DNA of 64,000 nt from assembly GCA_937927975.1 (NCBI GenBank), contig CALEZT010000088.1, positions 1-64,000 on the forward strand, in the 5' to 3' direction. Under the pieces are notes generated by a model that ran no database searches, was not told where the DNA came from, and saw nothing but the letters and a program-made list of their open reading frames with translations. Source of the stretch: an uncultured Phycisphaerales bacterium. Its GTDB lineage: Bacteria > Planctomycetota > Phycisphaerae > Sedimentisphaerales > Anaerobacaceae. The translations under genes were made by a program, and so were the position numbers. Below are positions 53,538 through 61,800 of this stretch, piece after piece. Every line of letters begins with the position of its first letter. Positions within the stretch are counted from its first letter, which is position 1.

Positions 53538-55556
53538 TCACATCAGAGCGGCGAACTGATTCTGCAGCAGGGTCAGACTCTTCTCCAGTCGAGCATACCG
53601 GGCGGTCAGCCGGGTTTCCACGCTCTTGAGGCGTTCCTCCTCTTTGTCGATCTGTTCCTGCAGGCGTTTGATTTGGCCCTGGACTTCGTTCTGATTGAGA
53701 GTCAGCATGCCGCTGGTCTTGTCCATGACGTTGTCCAGGACGTCTTCCATCGCCCCGGTGAATCCCTGCTTGACGCGTACCGTCGCTGTGAAGGTGCCGT
53801 CCTGGCTGAGATCCACGCTCAGTTGCAGCCCATTCTCCGGATGGAGCGGCCGATTGTACTCGTCGAACGTGTTGTCGCCCGTGACAATGTTGTCGTGGAA
53901 GGCGGCGTCCCGCCACACCGTGTCGTCTTCGGCCCGGATCCTCGCGCCGGTGATCGCTCCCGCGGAGACCGTCACCTCGACCTTGTACGCGCCGGCGGTC
54001 GTGTTCTTGCTCGACGCGCCGTAGAACTTGATCACGTTGCTGTCGGAACCGCCCGTCTTGTTGGCGCCGATCAGGTCCAAAACGCCGCGGTAGCTCTTCG
54101 TAAGCGCATCGGACAAGGCGTTGCTGTCGAGATTCAAGAGTCCGTCGCCGTCGAGTTCCAGGCCGATTTGCCCAGGCATCAGGAAGCTGTCGACATCGAT
54201 CACGAAACCGCGGGTCCGCTGGATGAGCGTACGCCGCAGGTTGTTCAGGATGCTCGATATCGTCTGATCGCTCATCAGGGCGCCGCCCTCTTTCTTGTCC
54301 TTGTCGTAGCTGGTGTTCTTGTCCACGTAGAACGCCACCTCGTTGTAGGCTTCCACCCACGTATTGAGCGCCTTCTTGACCGTTTCGGTGTCGCGCGTCA
54401 GGCCCACATTGACGGTCCCGGTGTCGTACAAATGAAGCGTCACCCCTCGGATGACGTCGCTGACGGTGTTCGAACTGCGGGTGATCCACTCGTCTTCCCC
54501 CAAGGGATAACCGTCCACCTTGAGTTTTGAATCCCGAGCGGTCTGCGTCTGGACGAAATCGCCGCTGCCGAACCCGGCGAGATTGGCTGAAACGCTCCCC
54601 CCCTGCGTATACCGGCTCACCGTCGGCATCGTCAGCGAAGTCCCGCCCGAGCCGGGGTCGTACGTCAAGCTCAACTGCATCTGGCTGACCCCATTCGTCG
54701 CGTCGACCAGCCGGATCTGTCCGTTGACCAGAATGGCCTTCGCAGTGCCGGCGAAGGCGTCGTCGATCTCTTCAATCAAATGGCTGAGCGTGGTGCGTTC
54801 GGTGACCATCAGCGTGTTGCTGACCACGGTCCCGTCGTGGGTGGTTCCAGTGATGGTGATGGATTCATCCCCCGCCAGCACGCCGCTGAACTGATCCAGA
54901 CTCATGATCTTCTGAGACAGTGAAGCGTCTTCCGTCCCAACTGTCAGCGAGGAGGTCGCCTGCCAGACCTCGGTGTTGCTGGCGTTGATCTTGATCGCGT
55001 AGTCGGAGCCGGCGTCGTTGCCGTTCAGGACGAGATGATAGGCGTCGTTGTAGGAGAGCAAACTTGCGGTCACGCCGGCGTTCTCGGGGTCGTTGTTGAT
55101 GAGGTCGGCCAGCTCCTGCAGCGAGGTTTCGCTCGTCGTGGTGACCATCACCTCCTGGTTATTGTAAGAGTAGATGAAGGTGCCGGCGCCCACCTCGCTC
55201 TCGGCGTACTCCAAACCGCTGCTGTGGACCCAGCGTTCCAGCGTCGCAAGCTGCCCGACGACTACGGTGTGACTGCCTTCAAAGGCCGTGTTGTTGGCTT
55301 CCGCGGTCGCAATGTCGGTGTCGCTGGAAGAGGTGGTGTAAGCCCGCAGGCTGCCTGCGTCGGACAGGTCCGACGTCGCTTTCTTCAGCGAGTCGAGTTT
55401 GGTGCCCAGCTCGCTGAGGGCTTCTTTCTTTTTGGTGTAGGTATCCTGCCGACCCGTGTAGGCGGTGATCCTCTTGCGCTCGATCGCCATGAGTTGCTTG
55501 ACCAGCGCCGAGGTGTCGATCCCGGTGCTCAGTCCGGATAACTTGAGTTCACCCAT
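53538..55556 (-). CDS. fliD: Flagellar filament cap protein FliD
   Basis: The product has 672 residues. FliD_N begins ELKLSGLSTGIDTSALVKQL with MAIERKRITAYTGRQ, and the N-terminal coiled coil continues to about residue 60. The middle has flagellin-IN-like segments (TSLQELADLINNDPENAGVT and LSHLIEEIDDAFAGTA). The C-terminal FliD_C part ends in a coil (IKRLQEQIDKEEERLKSVET) and LEKSLTLLQNQFAALM. FliD caps the filament and promotes flagellin folding at the tip. It is convergent with flhB and lies after the structured element. No promoter could be assigned. Confidence 0.93.
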   Translation of the reverse strand: MGELKLSGLSTGIDTSALVKQLMAIERKRITAYTGRQDTYTKKKEALSELGTKLDSLKKATSDLSDAGSLRAYTTSSSDTDIATAEANNTAFEGSHTVVVGQLATLERWVHSSGLEYAESEVGAGTFIYSYNNQEVMVTTTSETSLQELADLINNDPENAGVTASLLSYNDAYHLVLNGNDAGSDYAIKINASNTEVWQATSSLTVGTEDASLSQKIMSLDQFSGVLAGDESITITGTTHDGTVVSNTLMVTERTTLSHLIEEIDDAFAGTAKAILVNGQIRLVDATNGVSQMQLSLTYDPGSGGTSLTMPTVSRYTQGGSVSANLAGFGSGDFVQTQTARDSKLKVDGYPLGEDEWITRSSNTVSDVIRGVTLHLYDTGTVNVGLTRDTETVKKALNTWVEAYNEVAFYVDKNTSYDKDKKEGGALMSDQTISSILNNLRRTLIQRTRGFVIDVDSFLMPGQIGLELDGDGLLNLDSNALSDALTKSYRGVLDLIGANKTGGSDSNVIKFYGASSKNTTAGAYKVEVTVSAGAITGARIRAEDDTVWRDAAFHDNIVTGDNTFDEYNRPLHPENGLQLSVDLSQDGTFTATVRVKQGFTGAMEDVLDNVMDKTSGMLTLNQNEVQGQIKRLQEQIDKEEERLKSVETRLTARYARLEKSLTLLQNQFAALM

Positions 55557-55573
55557 AGTCGATCTGCCTTTCC

Positions 55574-55759
55574 AACTGGACTTCTACAAAATGCATATTG
55601 GGCCTACTTTTAGGAAGGAACAATCTTGGTTCTCGATTTTTCCTTCCTAAACTTCAACTACCGTATAGACAAAGGGTTGCGTTGATTCTTCAAGGAAATT
55701 GAAGAATGAGATTTCCTTGAAGAATATAGGCCCACTGTGCATTTTGCAGAAGTCCAGTT
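55574..55759. mobile_element. MITE-like structured element with 33-bp terminal inverted repeats
   Basis: The arms 55574-55606 and 55727-55759 are inverted repeats matching at 30 of 33 positions (start AACTGGACTTCT). Inside lie two perfect hairpins: TTTAGGAAGGAA/TTCCTTCCTAAA (55609-55620 with 55640-55651) and ATTCTTCAAGGAAA/TTTCCTTGAAGAAT (55685-55698 with 55712-55725). The 33-base linker between them holds CTTCAACTACCG. TCC flanks both ends and could be a 3-bp target duplication. There is no open frame of note. It could be a MITE or a folded RNA. Confidence 0.6.
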
Positions 55760-55763
55760 TCCA

Positions 55764-55820
55764 AATAGGAACAAGCCCTCTCCGTCCCGACGGAGGGGCA
55801 AATCACACTCGTTCCTATTA
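55764..55820. repeat. Two-level hairpin next to the inverted-repeat element
   Basis: AATAGGAAC (55764-55772) pairs with GTTCCTATT (55812-55820). An inner hairpin, CTCCGTC (55780-55786) with GACGGAG (55789-55795), lies inside. It abuts the element at 55759 and may belong to the same unit. Confidence 0.5.
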
Positions 55821-55828
55821 TCGTCCTA

Positions 55829-55854
55829 AAACCCGATGTTCTCAAATTTCGGGC
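55829..55854 (-). terminator. Intrinsic terminator after the giant glycosyltransferase gene
   Basis: On the minus strand CCCGA and TCGGG flank a 12-base loop and are followed by TTTT. It begins 8 bases after the stop codon at 55862. Confidence 0.55.
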
Positions 55855-55861
55855 AAGCCGC

Positions 55862-58800
55862 TCAAACCATGGCCACGCGAATCCGCTCCCGCTCCTCCCC
55901 CGACAGGCGAAGCGCCAGGTTGGGCGCGTTCTGAAGGAACCAGTCCTGAACGTCCATTGAGTCGCCCCGCTCGTCCAGGTCGCGGAGGAGTTTGCGTGCC
56001 AGAGGATCGTCGTGATGCTCGATCTCCCGATCCAGATGCGCCAGACCTCGCTGATGCAGGCCGGAACCGCACAAGGCCAGGGACCGGAGCAGATCGAATC
56101 CCTTGACCTGTCGCGGAAGATCCCGCCGCATCACTTCCAACCCGTTCAGGATGATCACGCAGCTAACGTAGGCCTTCTTGCCAAACGAGGACAGCGCTCC
56201 GGTCAACAGGTCGTTCACGAAATGGACCGCAAGCTCCTGGCTCTCCCACTCGATGATTTTGGCCTTGAACCGCGTGAGAAAGTCGGAGCAGGAGCAGTTG
56301 CGAAGTTCCGCCGCGACGTCCAGATCGGGCTGCTGCCTCCACTTCTCCCGGATCCGTCGAAGCTTGCACTCGCAGTAGTGCCGGTATCGCACCCGCCGGC
56401 CCCGCGGATCGAACACCGGCAGCGTCTGCGTCTGGCTGCTGGGATGGACGCGGATCAACGTCAGGGGTTCAGGGAGGTTCATCGCCTTCACCGAAGCGCC
56501 GATCTGCGAGTACAACGCCAGCTTGGCCGACCAGAACGCGTCGGCCGCGAAGGGGTTCTCGTCGTAGAGACCGATCGTGTCGAACAGCGATTTTCGGACG
56601 ATGGCTGTGCCGTGGCTGAGCGCCGCCCGCCAGGATGCACAGGACGCGACGATCGTCTCATGATCGATCGGCAGTTCGCAGTGCTCGGTGCGATCCAGGC
56701 CGCGGAACGTTTCGAGGAACGTTCGGTGTGCGGACCCGACGATCCCCAGACCGGCATCACGGGTGATCGCCTCATGGAGCCGTTGGAGCTTCGTCGGGAA
56801 CATGATGTCGTCGGCGTCCTGAATCACGATGAAATCCGCGGCGGCGCGCCGGATCGCGAAATTGCGTCGCACGTATGGGCCGCGATTGTCGGGGAAGTGG
56901 CAGGCCTGGATGCGAGGATCGCTACGGGCGAACTCCTCGATCATCCGGCGTGTTCCGTCGGTGCTGCCGTCGTCGATCAGGATCCACTCCCAATCCGTCA
57001 AGGTCTGCCCCAGGATGCTGTTCACGCACTCCTTCAGATACCGCTGCCCGTTGCGACAGGCCGTCACCACGGTGATTCTGGGCCGAGAACCGAGGCCCGA
57101 AACCCCGGCGACCGGACGGGAGACCGGAGCCGTGGAGACCGGGTCTGTTTCCTCTATCGAGGGTGCGCGGGGCGGACCTGCCGTCGGAGTCTCAGCCTGC
57201 AACCCCTCGACAAGACGATCACGCATCTGCGAGATGGACTGCCTCTGTGCCTCGGAGATCCGCACGTTCGGATTGGCCAGAAGCCGGCTGCAGGCGGCGA
57301 CCGCCTGCTCGTGCAGTCCCATCTGCATGTAGCATTGGGACAGCACCGTGTGACAGGTGACGTACCGACCGGCAATATCGGCGCCGTCGTCGGTTCCGGA
57401 CGGGATGCACCCCATTCGTCGAAGCTCCAGCCATCCGTCCATGCACGACATCGCCTCTTCACACTTGCAGGCAGCCAGTTCTCTGGCTCCGACGGCCAGA
57501 AGCTCCCCCGCCTGACGGATGAGCCAGGCGCTGCGTTGGTTGCGGTAGTCCGCGCTGATGTACCGCGGCTGCCGCGGTCCGGTCTCAACCAGCGATCCGT
57601 CGGCACGCAGCAGCCATGTGGCGCCGGTCGTCAATCCGTGATGGTCCGCGGGCCCGGCCAGAGTGCGATTCCTCGTCGCCTCGACGCCGTTCCAGGCCTC
57701 GTGACGGCCTCCGGCGACGTGCCCGTAGGCGTGATCCTGGTGCACCGCGGTGATCCATTCGGTGCCGTCGATCACAGGGATTCCCCGCTTGCGAGGATCC
57801 ATGACCAGCCAGTTGTCCCAGGCGGTCCTGCCGATGGCGAACGGAGGAATCTGCGGCCACAGGCCCTTGCGAAAAACGAAGTAATCCAGGCCACACTCGG
57901 CATGCAACATGGCGTGCTCCTGGAGCTGCCTCTGGAGCGACACACGCCATTGGGGATCGCGGAAATCGATCTCGTCAAGAACCGGAAGGTCCCAACGCTG
58001 TCCGATGAGAAGGAAACTCGCAAGGCGCTCCTGCGCCGTCTGCACCCCCATCAAGAAGTCCTGCAGAAGAATCATATCGGCATTCACATAGGCCAGGACT
58101 TCATGCGCCGCCCGCTCCTGCGCCGCCTGGAAGAACTGGTCAACCAGGGGCGTTCCGAATTCGTTGCGTCCGACGACCGGGACGTGTCGCGCTCCCACCT
58201 CGTCGGCCATCTCGCGAATGCCGGGTTCGTCGCCGAAGAGGATGATCTCCGGCTTGGGATCGAGCCTGGCCCAACTGCGGATGGCGTTCTTCTGAATGAT
58301 CGCCGTGTGGCCGGTGAAGGCCTTGGGCATGGCGAAGATCGTCAGCCCCTGCTTGTCGGCGCTGTCGAAATCGGTTGCCGGTGAGGGCGGAGTCTCCGAT
58401 TGCGTCTCGGCAACCGCTCCCGCGAGGAATCGGTAAAACGGGGTATTCAGTTGCTGATTGACGGCCTCCAGGAAACCTAGCCGCAAGGCGTACTGTTCAT
58501 CCAAGGACTTCGTCCCGCAGTACGCTTTCATGGCGTCATGCGTGGGCTTCTGGTATGACCTGCCGGCACCGGCGCTCCAGAGCCGCTCATACTCCAATTG
58601 CTCTTCCCACGTGCCGCAGGCATGGAGCGCCACGACACCGGCGTCTGCTACGATCTGGAAGCCGGCCTGTTCCAACCTGACCAGGGTCTTCCGGTCCACC
58701 TTGCCCAGGTGATCCGCCTCGAATCCACCGATCTTCCTCAGGGCTTCGACGTTGTAGATCTTGATGCTCTCGCGGACGCGGGACGTCCAGTCCTCCCACA

Positions 58801-61800
58801 GATGGAAATAGTAGATCCCGAGTTCCTCGGGCCTTGAATACGCCAGCACCCGTTCCCGCATGTACGCCAGAGCCTTCGGATGCAGGATGAAATCGTCGTC
58901 CACCTTGAGGAAGTACGGCGTCTCGCACTCCGCGACGCACTTGGCCATGGCATCGAGAAAGTTCATATTCGATAGCACGACCACCTTGTCCTTGAGATCC
59001 AAGGACTCCGCGATCGATTGGGCGGAGTACTTGAACGTGCTGCGGCCGTTGGTGAAACAGAAAAGGGTGAGATCCCGCTTTCTCCTGCGGCCTTGTGTCC
59101 CGAGGTCCAACAGCGGCAGCAGGTTCTCTCGGAAGATCTGGTTCTTCTGGTCTTTCGCCTTTTGTCCGCCGAACAGATGCCAGAGTTGTCGGCCTTGCGT
59201 CTCCCGGGTTCGCAACCAATGGGCGTCCCTCGCGACGCAGACGATGGGCACCTTGTTCCGGGCCGCCAGCACGGCGAACCAGAGGTCGCGGAAGTTGGGA
59301 TTCGGGAAGTCCGGCGCCTGCGGCCGAATCGTGTCGGTGTGAAAAGCCAGCGTCCCGACCCCGCCCGCGTCAACGACCCCGTCCCGGCTGCGGCTGACCT
59401 CGAACCGGTACACGATCCGGTCCTGCCGGAAATCGGCGAACGGCTCGCAGAAATCGATGCCGTGAACCACCATGACCGTCTGACGCTGATGCGCTTCGAT
59501 GCCCGCGATCATCCTCTCGACGTAATCGGCCGGGTAGTGAATGTCGTCGTCGAAGACGAAAACGTATCCATCATCCCGAGGCTCGAGCAGATTCCAGACT
59601 CCGCTGGCGAACAACTCGCCGGTGCGGCTCGTTTCGATCCGACTCACTTTCCGACAGGCATTCAGATCCTCCGGCACAGCTTCGAACTCGTTCAACAGGA
59701 CGCGGATGTCGTCCACCTGACCTTCGATGTCGCGTATGACGCCCCGCAGCCCCTCATGACGCTCCGGGATCGACACGATCAACGCGATGCGTTTGCCTGT
59801 TTGCCGCTGCCGGCGGGGCAGAGAAGAGCGTTCGCCTGAGACCCTACCCCCTTGCTGCGGCAGTTCCGCCAGTAGTTGATCGCGCAGACGCGTGAGTTCC
59901 TCCCGCTGAACCAGCGGGATCTCGACCCAGGGCGCCTCCAGGAACCGCGTGTAACTCGCCACAGCCAGGTCGATCCGTCCTGTCTCCACGTGGCATTTCG
60001 CCAACGAGACGCACGCGGCCATGTAGCACCTCGTCACGCGAGCCTCATCGAGAGACGAGGCCGCCGCGGACCTGTGGGATTTCGAGGACAGCACCTTGTC
60101 CAGCAGCGACAGGGTCTCTTCCCACTTGCAGGCGGCCAGATCAGCCTTCTTGTGGCCCATCAACCACTCGGCCTGTTTCACCAGCCAGGCAATGCGGCGG
60201 CCCCTAAACGCTGGCGTGCCTGCTTCCGACTGCCGAAAGGAGACCTTCTCCAGTTGCCCGTTGTGCCGCAACACCCATCCGGCCCCTGTCGTGCAGGCGG
60301 ACTCATCGAGCAACCCCGCCAGAGATCGGTTCCGCACGGCTTCGGGGCCATTCCAGGCGCCGTGTCGCCCGCCGGCCGCATGCTGATAATCGTGATCCTG
60401 ATGCACGGCCGTAATGCAGTCGGTGCCGTCGACGACCGGGACTCCTCGTCTGCGAGGATCCGCGACCAGCCAGTTGTCCCAGGCGGTCCGCCCGATGGCG
60501 AACGATGGGATCTGAGGCCACAGCCCCTTGTGGAAGACGAAGTAGTCCAGGCCGCTCTCGGCATGGAGCATGGCCCGTTCCTCCAACTGTTGCTGCAGAG
60601 ACTCTCGCCATCGAGGTGCCTGGAAATCGATCTCGTCCAGAATATCCACGTCCCACCGTCGGCCGATGAGCAGAAAGTCCGCGAGACTGCCTTCCACCTT
60701 CCGCACGGCTGTCATGAAATCCTGCAGGAGGATTATGTCCGCGTTGACATAAGCCATCGTCCCATGCGACGCGAGATCCTGCGCAGCGTGAAAGAGCTTG
60801 TCGACCAGAGGCGTACCGAATTCATTTCCAGCCACCTCGACCACATGCTTGGCGCCGATCTCCTCGGCCATCTCGCGAATGCCCGGCTCGTCGCCGAAGA
60901 CGATAATCTCCGGCTTCGGATCGAGCCTGGCCCAACTGCGGATCGCATTCCTCTGGATCGTCCCATTGTGGCCGGTGAAGGCCTTGGGCATGGTGAAGAT
61001 CGTCAGACCCTGCCCATAGGACGGCGTCTGCATCTTGGCGACGGAACGAGGTTCGGGCGTTCCAACCCGCCGGACCAGATCCTCATACAGTCGCCAATAC
61101 CGCGGACTGCTCGAATCGTTCAGATTGCCCGACAGCACATCCCGAGCCTGGGACAGCATGCCCCCGCGGGCCAGGCACACCGCCAGGCCATACGAGAGAC
61201 CCGGATCGCGCCGATCCTGTTCAAGGACCTTCGAGATCCCCTCGGCGGCGCCGCGAATGTCCTTCTGACGATACCTGTGAGCGATCTCTTGCATGATCGT
61301 CGCGTGTCGGGCGGAGACCGGCACGGACTCCAGGGGATTGTGATGCACGGATCCGTACTCTCCGCAGGCGGTTGCGTCGCGGTTGCACGAGAGGTATGCC
61401 TTCTGCCACACAAAGAACACGTGTTTGCTCCCCGGCTCGCGAACGAGCGGGATGCCATGCCGATTGACGAACTCCAGCAGCGGGATTGCCTCTGCGAAGC
61501 CCATGAACGAGCCGCCCTCATGATAGGGGGCGTAATGGCCGTGGAAACATTGCAGTTCGTCGATCTCGTTGCACACACGGTCTTCCAGAAAGGCCTTGGC
61601 GTTGTCTGGCGTCAGCCGCTCTTCGCTGAACCAAAGGTCGTCGACGATCACCAGACTGCCGTCGGGCAGCGAGGGCAAAGCCGTTTGGAGCACGTGTTTC
61701 ATGATCGGCACGTTCGGCAGGTCGTGCGCATCCACAAAGAAGATCACCTCGTCCTGAGCCGTCCAGAGTCGGGAGAAGTCGGTCTGAAGGATGTCCTGCT

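Larger units (their letters stand above)
55557..55861. other. Gene-free region with structured repeat element
   Basis: The 305 bases between the giant glycosyltransferase gene and fliD hold a roughly 186-bp inverted-repeat element (55574-55759), a second hairpin structure (55764-55820) and a terminator (55829-55854, minus). The region is clearly more AT-rich than its surroundings. Confidence 0.7.
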
